The notes: a model not told the origin generated them from the sequence alone. Positions 1-13,120 are shown, numbered from the stretch's first letter. The stretch: 64,000 nucleotides of DNA from Hirsutella rhossiliensis (GCF_020360975.1 NW_025408668.1:6200001-6264000), one strand, 5' to 3'. Numbers and translations: made by a program.

Positions 1-2
1 GA

Positions 3-1630
3 ACTAGTAGAAACGCGACGTTAACTATCCGACTATAGTAGGTCGGCGCTTCCCGTCGCCTTATTCCTAGCACTCTATTATACGTTCGCTTCGATAACTA
101 TGCCCTATCGCTATTAAGCTTTAGTAATTCGTCTAGTAACTCGCTGCCCTTAGTTTTAAGTATTATAGGAAAAACCCCTAGTACCCCCCGAAACGCCCGC
201 GGGTAGTTTGCCCTATCGTTTAATAAGGATAAGCTTCTTCCCCTATCGCTACGCGACCTAGATAGAGCTATCTTCCCCGATAAAACTAAGATAATAACTA
301 GCGCCCTCGGTACTACGTAGATCGCTACTATCTTAGCTAACGTTATTAATAAGCTCCTATTTAAATAGGTAGCCTTTATAGACGCCGAGATACTTAAGAT
401 CGTCGCTACCGTTACTAGTATAAAGTGCCTCCCTACCTATCTAAAGATATTCGAGACCGCCGCCGTAAAGGAGCGCGAGGCCTCTAGTATACTAAGAACT
501 TATAAGTTCGGAGAGACCCTTAAGCGCACCCCGGCTAGGACCGGAGGATCTAGTATAGTAGACCTTATATTCGATAAGCTATTAAGGAACCCGTTCGCTA
601 GGCGCCTATTCGCCGCCGCCGCGGCCCCGCCCTCTACTCCCTTTAAGCGGGCCAACCTATTCGCCGAGGACTAAGCCCTAATACCGGTCTAATAGAAGCT
701 TAACCCCTTCTAAGTTCTAAGCCGTAGAAAGCCTAGACTATTCCCTATTATACCGTTTATAGTATACTATAATAACCTAGGCGATATAGACGGCTATATA
801 AGTATTATCTACTCTAGGTTAGAAGCGCTAGTTTACAGAGCCCTAGATATAGCTATAATCTAGGTAAATCTATTTACCGCTATCCGTAAGGAGGCCGACG
901 CTGACCTCTTACTCGGCTAATACGCTACCCTCACCGGAGTGCCCGCTAGCTTTATCTATCGGTTCGCTTTCGCCGCCTACCTCCTAGACGACTTACCCGA
1001 GCTCGCTATAGTATACTAAAGAGCCGCCTACGTTAGCCCCCTATATACGCTAGCCGCGGCCCGCCCCTATACGGCTAACGTAATAGCTTATTTTAACTCG
1101 TTAGACTAGAAGTTTACTAACGTATACCTAGGCGGATTCTAGAACCTAGGCCTAACTATATAGGCACTAGTAGTAGTAATCTATAACTAAATTCTAGCCT
1201 CTCGCGATAGACTAGCTATAATACTCCCGGTAGAACCGGCCCTAAATAACGCCTACGGCGTGCCTATCTATAGAGCCTCCGATATATAGGATGCCCCGGC
1301 CGATATACTAGTAGGCCCTAAGGAACTAATAAAAAAGGAAGCTAAGGAAGAGATCCCTTGCCTTACCCTTACCCCCGCGGCGTAAGATAGTCGGTTACTA
1401 GGTTAGCCTTATAGCGTCCCTAGTACTATTCGTTTTATTACCGGCTTAGCTATAGAGCGCCCCCGGTTATAATTAGTTTTCCCTAGCTTAGCTATACTAT
1501 ACCCCTAGCCCTACTCGTTTATTGCCCTAGTTTAGCTACCTAGTGCCCCCGGTCTTAGTAGTATTTTACTCCTAGCTTAGCCGCCTCGCGCCCTTAGTAT
1601 TAGTCGCACTAAGTTACGTTCTAGATAAGA
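3..1630 (+). pseudogene. Long unrecognised RIP-mutated frame, entering from the left edge
   Basis: A single forward frame can be followed for about 540 codons from base 3, with no start inside the window, so the gene probably begins upstream. Its only interruptions are TAA and TAG codons at places where CAA, CAG or TGG would be natural, which is how RIP destroys a gene without shifting its frame. The middle (about 150-670) is rich in Ala, Ile, Thr and Lys, with a run of Ala/Pro near 620-645. The following part (about 760-1,380) is hydrophobic-helical with several aromatic residues, and the tail is Pro/Leu/Ser-rich. I find no transposase, reverse transcriptase, helicase or zinc-knuckle motif and do not recognise the family. 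A structural (gag- or capsid-like) protein of a mobile element is one possibility, purely an inference from composition and setting. Confidence 0.5.
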
Positions 1631-2455
1631 AATAAGTTATTCCCTATACTAACCTTAGAAATCTATATAACTTTACTATAATCCCCGCGACTCCCGCTTA
1701 AATACTATAGGAAACTAGCGGGGACATTAGTTAATTCTTTCGCCCTAGGTATTTATTACGGGACACCCTATAGTCGATAATCTAGGTACCTAGAACGATA
1801 TCTACTTCCCCTAAGGAAGTTACCCTTAACTCCCTAAGGCTCCCCGCGGAAGAAGGAACCTAGAAGCTACTAGGTAAACTCTAGGAAATTACCTAGAATT
1901 CCTAGAAATAATAACTAAGCGGATTATATAGACATTTTATAGAGATTTACCTTAGGGATATATTATATAGGGAATATACTATAATTTCCTAAGTAATAAT
2001 AGTTCCTTAGGGACTATACCGATATTTCCCTAAGAAGTTACTATAAGAATATAGTAGGGAAATTATAGAGAAACACCTATACCTACCTAAGGAAAATACT
2101 AGGAAATACCGCTAATATACCGTACTACTATCGCACGATTATAAGGTTAAGATATTACTTAGTTAAAGCCCTAAGTAAGGTCTTACGCTTACTATAGTAT
2201 ATATAGAGGATAGAGAACCCGCTAGATCTTAGGCGGGTAGAGAAGAATATAGATAGTTATTACTACTCTTACTTTAACTTATAAGACCGGTAGCTAGTTT
2301 ATATTTAACGCGCGTAATAACGTATAGTAGCTAGTCCGTATAATACGTTTAATTATATATAGTAGCTAGTCCGTTTAATTACCTATTAAACCTATACTAG
2401 ATCTAGGTAGGTAGTAAGGTTAACGTACTAGCCCTATACTAAGGGACTAGTATAT
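1631..2455. other. RIP-mutated AT-rich stretch, no gene seen
   Basis: This stretch separates two forward frames. It is dense in short motifs such as CCTAGG, AGGAAAT and TTCCTAAG and their complements, giving a loosely repetitive, partly palindromic texture between about 1,720 and 2,110. No frame of useful length and no RNA gene is visible. Confidence 0.4.
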
Positions 2456-2458
2456 AAT

Positions 2459-3130
2459 AGTTATCTTCCTTATCTACGCTAACTTATAGGCTATCCTTTA
2501 TAAGAAGATAGCTAAGAAGTAAGACTCTTAATTTTAGACTAATATCTCCTTTACTTATATAGGTAAGGCTACTAGCCTCCTCGATTACCGCGTTATAGTT
2601 TACTAGCCGAGCTTTAATAAAGACTATATCTTTATTATTATCTTAGATTCTTAGACTTTTCTCGATAAGGCCGCTACTACTATAGCCGCGTTAGCCTTAG
2701 CCCTTATATCGCTACTAAAGCGATAACCGTCCGCCGCTTTAGCGGCTTTCTAGGATGCCCGCGCTGCCTCTTTCTTTATCGCTATACCTAGCGCCCTCCC
2801 GCTAAGTCCTCCGCCTTTAGCTTTAACTTTAGCTTCGACCGATCCTATTATACTACTATAAAAGCATCCTTATCCCGAGCCCGCTAATATACTAACGAAG
2901 AAACCGCGCTTATTATAGTTAACCTTAAAACCTTCTTTATTAGCCGCTACTAAAAGCTCTACTACTTAATCGTTCTTAGTTTCCGCTGCCTCTTTTTCCT
3001 TTAAGCTAGAGATAATAAGATAGAGTCCTACCTTAGGAACTATCTTAAGACCCGCCGTTAATTTAATCGTTACTTATATATTAAACTTATTAGCCCGGCC
3101 GCTTAGAAACCGCTACCTAAGTAAAAGGAT
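2459..3130 (+). pseudogene. Unrecognised RIP-mutated frame, family X copy a
   Basis: A forward frame of about 220 codons carries only RIP-type stops. It shares a clear pattern with another frame at about 13,500-14,250: a hydrophobic block with Ala-Ile-Leu-Tyr-Lys-Lys, a block Ser/Pro-Phe-Thr-Tyr, and the block Asp-Tyr-Ile-Phe-Ile-Ile-Ile-Leu-Asp-Ser-stop-Thr-Phe followed by an Ala/Thr/Leu-rich stretch. Similar residues at matched spacing in two otherwise diverged copies argue that the frame was once translated. I cannot assign a function. The other copy lies in the outer part of Helitron copy 1, so this may be a mobile-element accessory gene or a separately mobile gene. Confidence 0.4.
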
Positions 3131-3840
3131 AATAGAAATAGAGTAACTACTTAATATAATAGTCTATTAATATAAGTTATAATATTTATAGAAAAGTAAT
3201 TTAGTTCTATACTTTATCTTACTTCTTAGTAAATATCTATACTAAGCTATAATCTTATAATACTTTATTTATAACTTTAGATTTTATTATTATTCCCTTT
3301 TAGACCTTCCTTCTTTAGTAATCTTCTCTTAGTATATATACCTTTTTATAAACCTTTTAGTCTGCCTTTTAATATTCTTTCTTATAATATACTACTCTAT
3401 AATATCTACTATAGCGACTTACGCCCGCGGTCGTCCTATATACTTTATATAACGTAACCTTTATATAACTAATATATCCTAAGAACTTATTATATATTTC
3501 GTGCTCTTACTATATTTCCCTTATTATTAGTTATATTTCCTATCTTATTTCTACCTTATATTACCCGGTTTTATATAAAGATATAACCTAAACTATAATA
3601 TTAGCTTTATTTATATATAGTAAAGATATTAAACTTTATAAAATATCTATCGTAAACCGCTTATAGTATTTATAAAAAGCCCTTAACGCGCTACGATATA
3701 CTAATTTATACTCTTTTATAAGAGGCATTATAGCTTATATAAGTTATTCCTTATATTTAGCATCCTCTCTAGCGCGGTTTACGCTAGTAATAAGGCTCTA
3801 GGTAATATTATAGCTATATATAAATTACTTAGCACCGATT
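3131..3840. other. AT-rich RIP-mutated stretch, no gene seen
   Basis: Strongly AT-rich sequence without a readable frame. It separates the family X frame from the copia-type LTR. Confidence 0.4.
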
Positions 3841-3899
3841 TAATATATAGATTTAATTCGAACTATAAACGTTATTATAACTAACTTAGCTATAATTTA

Positions 3900-4165
3900 G
3901 ATACTAAAGGTAATAATATATAAGTAAGTATATATAATAAGAAAGATAAGGAAAAGCGTATAGCTTTAAATCGGATTCTACTTATCCGATCTATTATATT
4001 AGCTCTTTTACCTATCCCTTCTTACCTTTACCTTACTTTTCTTAATACGTTATACTATATAATATATTAGCGCGCGCTTTTAAGGCCTTTATATTTCGCC
4101 CTTAACTAGCCGTCGCGTAATATAAGCTATTATAGGAAGGAATTACTAGTTACTTAGTACTATAA
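3900..4165 (-). repeat. Copia-type LTR copy, heavily RIP-mutated
   Basis: The reverse complement of this stretch matches 16,015-16,280 nearly base for base, except for C-to-T and G-to-A changes. The copy at 16 kb adjoins a copia RNase H remnant, so this one is best read as a solo or truncated LTR of that family in the opposite orientation. The inner part, with a GATCGGATAAGTAGAATC-type block, is the best preserved. I did not find a convincing target-site duplication, so the ends are approximate. Confidence 0.6.
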
Positions 4166-4750
4166 CTACTATAAAACCCTTTAAATAAATAACTCCTTCT
4201 TTAATATTATCTTATCTATTATTATTTTTATATATTAACTTAATCCTTTAACTTTTATTTTAAAAGGCTCTTTATATAACCCCTATTAAGTTACCTCTCT
4301 TATTTATTTTTATTCGCTAGTATACTTAATTCGTTAGTTTTCCTACTTTTAATTCGTTAATTAATTATTAATAGTATATACTTCTATTAGTCGCCTCCCC
4401 CTCCTTATTCTTTTTAGCCCTCTTTACCCTCTCTTTTATACTACCCTTCTTTTTATTTCCCTTTCCGATCTATTTAGTTATTACTTAAAGGGCCCTCCTT
4501 ATATAAATAATATAAATATAAGCGCGGACCGCCTATACTAGCTTAGTAGCCCTATCTATTATTAAGCTAGTAGCGTCGCTATAATAGCTACTTATATACG
4601 CTACCTTTTATAACTATATATATATATATATAGTGCTTATATAACTATATACGCCTAACTACTAATATTAAGATATAATACCGCGGTAATAGCTAGTTAT
4701 CTTTATAGCCTATTCGATAGTACTTTAAGCGAGCCTTCTTATACTATAGG
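4166..4750. other. RIP-mutated spacer with a short TA run
   Basis: No gene is visible. A TA dinucleotide run lies at about 4,616-4,631. The stretch ends where similarity between the two Helitron copies begins (about 4,755, matching about 21,460). Confidence 0.4.
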
Positions 4751-4849
4751 CGGCGTAGGCGTTACCCGCGGAGCTAGTCCGCCGCCTCCTACGCCGTCCG
4801 CCCGCTTAGCTCCTCTAGCTAGGCCTAGGCCGCCGTTATCTCCCTAAGG

Positions 4850-7800
4850 ACCCGGTTCCTTACTAGGTCCTACTCTTATACCTTTAATATAAGTATAATA
4901 CTATTAAGCGTCGGGCACTATAATAGCTATATATATAGGCTATATAGGTTATATAGTAATAGTACCGCCTACCCCTTAACTATTATTATCCTTGCCCTTT
5001 ACAGCTCTAGCGTTATACGCTCTAGCGTCCCGCCCTATACCTTATAGTTAGTATAAGTAAAGGCTACCGCGTATAGTAGGCCCCTATAACTAATATTACT
5101 TTACTATTATAGCCGCTTTTACTATATATTAATCTTAACGCTAATAAGCGTTAATAGGATTATCTTAGTAAGTATCTTAATAAAGTAGAAGTCTATAATC
5201 GTCTTTAAGGCTAGTATAATACTTATTAGCGGCTTAAAGTATATTATTAGCTCTGCTAATACCTAGTAGCTAGGGAAGGCTTAGTTAAGGATAACTTCTA
5301 CCGCTATATACCTAGCCTTATTTACTAGCTTTAGCCCTTAATATATATTTTAGTTTACGATAACTAGTATACTTAGTATAAAGATAAAGATAGTATATAC
5401 TAGCGTCGCGCTATCGTTACTATAGCTTAGTATTAGCGCCGCCTCTTTTTTTTTTAGCACGCCCTCTTTTTACTTATACTTAGATAGAAAGACACGCGCT
5501 ACTATCTATCGCTATACCTAGAACGCGAGCGCCGCCTCTAAGTTAAGGTTCTAGTAGTTTTAGTTAAGCAGCGTTACTACTATTAAGCCTATCTCCTATA
5601 AGATCCGCTTACCCGGCCGGTAGCACCTTAAGTTAAGTAGCTCTAGGTCTAACCGGTCTTACTTACCTTACTAGATCTACTTAAGTAGCTGCTAAAGCTC
5701 TAAGTCGCCGGCGGCCTATATTTACTTATTTAGTATAATAACTATTATAAACCGCCGCTATAGCGCGTATACCTTATTATACTACCGCCGCTACTTAGCT
5801 ATAAACGCCCTATCCTTATCTTATACTACCGCCGCGCTTAGTAGTAAGATCGACCGCTCTTATACTAGCTAAAACTAATAAAAGTTACTATAAAAGATTA
5901 CTATTAAGATACTACTAAAGTCTCGCGCTAACCCCTATAGCTAGTAGAGCTACTTATTAGCGGCGTATAATATCCTTACCTTAAGTATACTAACCTCGTC
6001 GAATACTAGTACCTCCTTTTCTTATTAGTCTATCCGCGACTAGCTATCGACGAAGCGCTTACCTTAGCTTAGTAGCTATACCCCGTCTACCTCCCTTATT
6101 GCCCTTCCTGCCTAGCCGCTCTAGCCTATCGCGAGGCTATAGGCTAAGTATAGTATAGTACCGTTAATCCGCGCCGCTACTATCCTTAACGTCGCTATAA
6201 TTAGTAGCTAGCTTAATAGGTCCCTCTAAGCGAGTAGCTCGGCGAGCGCCTTAATAACGTATAACTTACCGGTGCCGCCCTTACTATTAATAAATAGGTA
6301 GAGCTAGCCGCTACTATCGCTACCTACCCTATTACTTAGCCGGATCTAGTTAAGCTACTAGTATATAATTAAGAGGGTAACTAATTACTTCTCGTTAAGC
6401 GTTAGCTACCCTACTAGCTCCTTACTAACGGTAATAAACGAGCTCGATAGGCCGAGCTATATATATATCCCCGCCGCTATACCTATATCTATATTACCGT
6501 CGGCCGCCGTTATATTTATATCGTCCTCGCTAAAGCCCCTTATTACCCTATAAAGGGCTACGCCGCGGTCGGCCCCTATACCCGCTACCGCCCTACTGCC
6601 TTAGATACCCTAGATAACTTACTCTTACTCCCGCGCCGCGCTCCTCTACTATAACTTAATGCCTTATACCTCCTCCTACTATAGTAATGCCGCCTTTAAT
6701 AGCGCTAAGCTTAGTAGGTTTACCCTCCTACCTACCCTTTTATTTATTACTACTATCGCCGCGAGCTTAGCCGCTAACCTAAGCGCCGACTACTAGAACT
6801 AATAGAGCTACTACGTTATCGCGAGTAGCTCTATTAACTATACTATTACCTATCTTATACTAGCGGCGTTCTATATAACGTTAATAAGCTACGCTATATC
6901 GCCCGCCCCGCTAGTATAGTACGCCCCTTTACCGCCCTCGGCCTATATAGCCGCTATCTTACCTTCTTTTAATATAGCGGCCTACTATTTAGCGTCGCGC
7001 TTTATATCCTCTACTAACTACCGGAGGAGCTATACGTTATTTATAAGCCGCGTAACCCTTAGCGCTAGCAACCCCTACGCCCGCGCTTAGATATCGTTAA
7101 TATCGCCTACCTCCTTACTAAGGAAAGATTCCTATAGCACGAATAAGGCTAGGTATTATACCGCCGCCTTAGGCGCTATTAGCTAATACCCTTAGCTATA
7201 CTACCTTCCCTTTAAGCGCTTCCTATCTTATAGTATATACCTTTAGTAGTATAACTTATTATCTCCCTTACTAAACTCCTTACTAAGGTATCTATTAAGG
7301 TATATAGTCGCCCCGCTACCTAGCCGCTTAAGTACTTATACTTAGCCCTTTCTTAATACTTAGCTCTCCGCGAAAGGTACCTTACCCTAGCCTATCTTAC
7401 TATCGGCGCTACTATTATTTCGCTTTAGCCTTATAAGTAATATATAGTTATAAAGGTAGAGGCCTTATAAGAGCTCGCCCTTATACTAGTAGGCCTTAAT
7501 AAGAGGGATCCTTAAGCTAGCCTTCTTAATAACGATTATTTTATCTAGCGCGTCGCTTATTACCTTTACGCCGCTTACTTATAAGAGGTACTATTACTAG
7601 TAAAAGACGGCTTAGTAGAGCTAGTTTACGTTTATATACGCCTACGCTAAGCTACTACTAAGCTCCGCTAGGTACCTTAGGAGGTACGCGATTACCTCGA
7701 CTTATAATAGCGGCCGCTTTATAAATACTTAGTTCGCTACCTTAAGTAAGAACGTTCTTATCTTATTCTTCTTTATAAGGTCTATTACTATTAATACCCC

Positions 7801-10700
7801 TTTAGCCCCGCCCCTTTAGCTAGCGTTATAGTTAGCGCTACTTTTATTACCTTCTTTTATTAACTTTAATATAAAAAGAAACTTAGCTATAGCGGCTACC
7901 TACTTTTATATAAGGTCCTCTACCTTTATTATATAGTTAGTAATATAGTAGATTAAGGCTATAGTCTTACGCTATATTATAATAAACGAGATATTATAAT
8001 TATACTATAGCCTTACTACTATCGCCCTATTTTACTAGTTTACTATACTATATATCCGCCGGATCTTAAGCACCCCGTTTACTATTAGCGCCGTCCTCTT
8101 TACTAGCCTTTATAGCGCTTTAAACTAATAGAGGTCCCCCTTATACGCCCTTATACTAAGCGAGTATTTTATATAGGTCGCGCTATATATATAGATCTAT
8201 ATTACGCCGGCGTAGAAGTTAGCCTCCTCGTTAAAGGTATCTATAAAGCGCGCGACGTTATTAAGCTATAATAATATATCCGCTATAGCCGACCGCCCTA
8301 CCTATATAGCGTAGTTACCTTCTATATATAGCTCCTATAGCCTTAAGTTAGTTTAGGACCCCTTTTACCTTTAATATATAAGGGCTTTATAAAGAGGGGG
8401 GGGGGTAGTTATCTTAAGGCGGCCGCCTTACCTTAAAGAAGACGCTATCTATATAGTAGATAATACGCTCTTAGTACGCTACCTACTTATTTATATTAGG
8501 GCTAGCTAGCGCCTCGCTAAGACCTATATTGCCCTTAAGCTAAAGGAGCCTATAAATATAAAGAGCGCCTCGCTTATTAGTCTCGACCGCCCTATAATAT
8601 ACGCCGACGTGCTTAAATACCGACTCCTCCTTAATATTAATATAGTACTTATAGAAGAGCGTTATCTCTTAGTAGAAAAAGACGGCCGAGCTTATTAAGT
8701 CTAATATAGCTAGCCGCGTCCGCTTATACGCGGTCCCTAGGTCTCTTAAAAAAGCCTTAGCCTTATTAAGGTCGCGGGTATAGTATACTACTAGCTATAA
8801 CTTTACTAGGTTTATAATATCGTTTAGGTTTAGCATAAACTATATAGCTAGTACCTTATACTTTACGATAAAGTATAGTATCTTCTTTTATATATTACGG
8901 CGGCTCTTACTTAATATTAGCTATTAGTAGCTAAATATAGAGAGAGACTAAAAGAGCTCCTTTACCTTATTATTATTAGTCTTACTTATAGCCTTAAGCT
9001 TAACCCTTACCGCCTTAACCCTCGCCGCTATTAATAACTTAAGTAGGCCCTTAACCTTTATAAAGTTCTTCCTTATAACGCTAAGTATACTAGCCTAGCG
9101 GTTCCTAGACCGTACGCCTATATTAAAGATAAGGAAGGTAAAGATAAGATATATCTCGAACCGGCCGCTATAGCGCTATAGTATAACGTTAGCCTACGCT
9201 TAGAAGGTTAAGTTCCGCGTTAATATAAGGGCCTTTATTACCTACTTTACCTCGGCGCCTTAGTTCCTAACGCTAGGCGCTGCGTTCTTTACTATAGCGC
9301 CCTTATCGGCGAGCCTTAGCCCCTTTACGCTAAAAGGGAATAAGGTTAAGAAGGCCTTAGCGAAGAAGGAGGCGTCTACTAAGTTAGTAAAGTTATCGCC
9401 GCGCTATACCTCTATATATAGCTCGCTATTACTGCTATCCCTTTAGCTACTATCCTTACTTATATCCTTAGGCTAGCGCGCGCTCCCTTAGGCTTAATAG
9501 TACTATAAGTAAAGAGAATCTTCTTAGTATCGGCTACCTTTAGCGCCTTATTTAATAGGAATATATTAAAAGATATTACCTTATTAATTATATCCTTATT
9601 CTCTTTAAGCTTAGTAGCGTCCTTATTATTATCCTTATATATAAGCTTAATATCGCGGCCCCCCTTAATAGGGTCCTACCCTTACCTTAGTATTATAATA
9701 ATCTCCTTAATCTTAGCCGCGCCTTTATTATTTATAGCCTACTTTAATAGCGGTACTACCTATACTATCTATATCCTCTCTTACGCTAACGGCTTATTTT
9801 ACTTTAGCTACTTATATACTACCGGCGGTACCTTATATAGCGGCGTCCCTTAGCTAGCTATTTCTGCTACGTCGATCTTAACCTCGCTATAGAGCGGGTT
9901 ATTCTCCTTAAGCTAGGATAGCGCCTTCTTAACCGCCGACCGCCTTACTAATAGTAAGCTTAATAGGTCCCGCGGCCTAGGCCTCTCGGCGCCTTACTAT
10001 AAAACGTAGATCTTATCTATAACCCTAACTAATAAGTATAAGAGCACCTTAGCGGCTAGGCCCTATATATTATTTAGGAATACTATAATATAGCCCTTAA
10101 TATACCTTAGGTACCTTACGCTTTATTAATAGCTACTAAGGATACTATACTTAGTTATAAGGCTATAGTATAAGTTAAGCGAGATAAGCTTCTCCTTAAG
10201 TAGCGTAAGGTCCTTTACCTTATTAAGGTATATAAACTTATAGCTAAGCCGCTTATAAAGGTATATAGCTAGCAACGCCCCCTCGCGCCTAGTATATTAT
10301 ATATACTCCGTGTAAACTAAAACCGGCCTACCTTTTAAAAAGTAGCTTTAGTACTTAAATAGGGACCGCCCGCCCTTTATAGCGTCGCTTTACGACTACC
10401 CCTCTTACGCTATCTCCCTTAGCTCCCCCTTATCCCGCTTTTAATAGTAGAGCGTATAGGTTATAATTAGTAGCGTATTAGCGTTATAAAACGCTTAATA
10501 GAACCTCCGTACTATCCTTACTTACCTCTTACGCGGTACTAGCGCGTACTACGTTTACTTATTAGCTAGCTTCTCGCTTACCTTAAACTCCTCGTAGAGG
10601 TACTATAGCGCGCTAGCTAGGTCCTTAGCCTATAGCTCTCTTTATCTCGGTATCCTTTCGCTAACCTAAGCGCGTTTTTACTTAGCCTACCTATTACTAA
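4850..10700 (-). pseudogene. Helitron Rep/helicase gene, copy 1, RIP-inactivated
   Basis: A rolling-circle Rep protein fused to a Pif1-like helicase can be followed on the minus strand through many TAA/TAG codons. Around 10,200-9,880 is an N-terminal region typical of fungal Helitron proteins (a block with Arg-Gly, then Gly-Ala-Glu-Arg-Pro-Arg-Pro-Arg-Asp-Leu). Around 8,860-8,550 is the Rep core, with an Asn-x-Asn-Asp-Ile block and the HUH site at 8,552-8,560, now read Tyr-Ile-Tyr; a Tyr-Tyr-Ile-Thr-Asn-Tyr block lies near 7,930-7,960. The helicase Walker A is at 6,262-6,279 (Gly-Gly-Thr-Gly-Lys, then Leu where Ser or Thr is expected; TCA to TTA explains it). At about 1,900 codons the length fits fungal Helitrons. 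Both catalytic histidines are lost, so the copy is dead. Confidence 0.78.
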
Positions 10701-10829
10701 GATAGCGTTTTCTCTTTTACTCTTTTCTCGCTTACTATCTTATCGCTGCTCTACTTATAGCTAGTTAGCTATCGCGGGTATATACCTTTACCTTACTCTA
10801 TAGCTATACTTACTAGTACGCTATCTCTA

Positions 10830-11600
10830 CCGCTAATAAGCGGCCTAGCTATAGTAAGAGTTATAGTAGGAGCCTTTATTTTACTAGCTAGCTAGGACTA
10901 AATAGCTCTCGGTAAGTACTAGCTTTTAGCTAAGACTATAGCTAGGCTAGTCTTACTTAATAGTAGTAAAGGGCTAGCGGCCCTTTATATTAGTTAGGGC
11001 TAGATATCTTATAAAGCCCCTTAGCTTTTAATAAAAGCTAAAGCTAAACCTATCTTATTTAATAGTAGTAAAGGACTAGCGGCCCTTTTTATTAGCTATA
11101 GCTAAATATCCTATAAAACGTTTAAACTTCTTATCGCTAGTAGTAAAGGCCTAGTAGCCTTTTTTAGCGCTTAGGGCTAGATATCTTAGAAAGCCCCCTA
11201 GCTTCTAGCTAATACTAAAATAAGCGGCCTAGCTATAGCGGGAGTTATAGCTAGAGCCTTAGCCTTATTAGCTAGCTAGGACTAAATAGCTTATAGCGGT
11301 AATTAGCTAGCGGCCTTTTACTAGGGCCGGGTATCTTAAGCCCCCCGCTTTCTAGCTAAGGCTAAAGCTAAACCTATTACGTTTAATAGCGGCGAGGGCC
11401 TAGCGGCCCTTTATATCGGCTAAGGCTAAATATCCTATAAAGCGTCCGAACTCTATATTACTAGCGGCGGAGGCTTAGTAGTCTCTATTATTAATAGAGG
11501 CCGAATTTCTCTTAGTATATATCGGATTTTCCCTAAGGCCGAGACGGCACTTAGCCTACTTAGCGGTAGCTACTACCCCGCTATACTTAGTATCGGCTAA
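10830..11600. repeat. Imperfect tandem repeat block inside the Helitron
   Basis: Blocks such as GCCTAGCTATAG, GCTAGCTAGGACTAAATAGC and AAGGGCTAGCGGCCCTTT recur about every 100-170 bases, four to five times, with RIP-type differences between units. A shorter version is at the matching place in copy 2 (about 46,250-46,780). It lies immediately upstream of the Rep/helicase gene in the sense of transcription, so it may be a promoter-proximal repeat or a decayed repetitive coding segment. Confidence 0.6.
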
Positions 11601-13120
11601 GGCTAGATATCCCGCGGCGTAACTCGGCCTACGCTAATCTTTTATTTCCTTAATCTTAGTAGTCTTACCCGCCCTTACCTTAAAGGCGCCTCCCTTAATA
11701 CCTCTTCTTACTCTCTTTAAGAAGTACTATAACTAAATACTAGCGCTACTATAATTAGCTAGAACTCTAGTCTTATATATAGCGCTACTTAGGCTTTTAG
11801 CGCTAGGCTTACCTTATTACTTACTCTAGACTAGACCCTCTTATTAGCTAGCTTTATTATAATACCGGTCTACTAAAGCTCTTATAGACCTTTTATCTTT
11901 CTCGCTTATACTACCCTTTTTAGCCTTACTTACTTATAGTACTACTAAGCTCTTAGCGTAAATCCTTATAAGTATAATAATAGTATATAAGTCCTTACCT
12001 TAACTATTTATCTTATACTTATCTTACTAACTAATACCCTTCTTATAAGTATAAGATCCTTTAAGGAAGTCTATATATCTTATATCTTACTTATAGCTTA
12101 TTAGTATATTTATAGGTATACCGCTACTCTTTATATTATACTAGCACCGCCTTACTATTAAGCTCGCTTACTATTACCTACTATTAAAAGCGGCGGGCTA
12201 TATAGCCTTAGCCGGTCCTTATATATAGGTTACTAAGATAGCCTCTTCTTACTTATACTTTATATAGTATACTTTCCCTTCTTATTATCTAGGTCTTATT
12301 AGTTAAAGCCTTAGTATGCCCTTAAACGCTTACCTACTAAATCTTAAACTTATATCTTATATATATTATAAATAAGTCTACCTCCTTCTCTTTAAATATA
12401 GCTTTACGCGTCCTACTTATCTTAAAACCCTTTATATCTTACTAAACTACTTTTTAAAGTTTCTTCTTTTCCTCTTATTATATTTTTCTATATATATATC
12501 TTATAAACCTTTATATAAGCTCATTATCTTAGCCTACCGCTAACGCTATATTACGTTTTCGTTTAGTATCCTTTAACGTCTTTTATATACTATAGCTACT
12601 AGCCCTTCCTTACTATACTAAACTCTTAAGATAGTATATTAATAGGGAGCACTCCTACTTTTATTTCTTACTACTTTTAGCTTTACTTTAGTAATATTGC
12701 TTATTTACTATATAGCCTTACTATATCTTATCTCTATTAATAGATAGCTTTACCTTATACCTTTATAAGCCCCTTATTACTAGTAAGGGCGCGGGCGGCG
12801 ATATATCTATAATATTATTCGCTTAGCTTAACTACCTTATAAGGTTTACCTACTAAGATAAGTACTATATTAAAGGCCTTAATACTAAAGCTATCGCTTA
12901 AGTCCTTTTACTAGTACCCTTATAGCTACTAAAGTTAAAGTATATAACCCTTTAAGCTAAGGGCGACGATCTAGGACCCTCTCTTTTTTTTAGCCTAAAC
13001 CTCTTTATCTATAGCTAGTTAGTCGTCGATATAAACTAGTTTAAGTAGTAGTTCTTTATAAGCGGCCGCGTTTACCTTTATACCCTTTCTTAGGAGGTAG
13101 AGCGCCGCGATAAGCTTAAG
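11601..13120. other. Outer Helitron sequence without a recognised gene
   Basis: This stretch is shared with copy 2 (about 46,780-48,240), so it belongs to the element. I found no reliable reading frame on either strand. Pyrimidine-rich tracts predominate between 12,340 and 12,720. Confidence 0.45.

Noticed and set aside
4755..10700. Telomere-linked RecQ-type helicase
   Set aside because: The helicase part sits downstream of a Rep domain with an HUH site, and the Walker A context is Pif1-like; that is a Helitron, not a RecQ gene.
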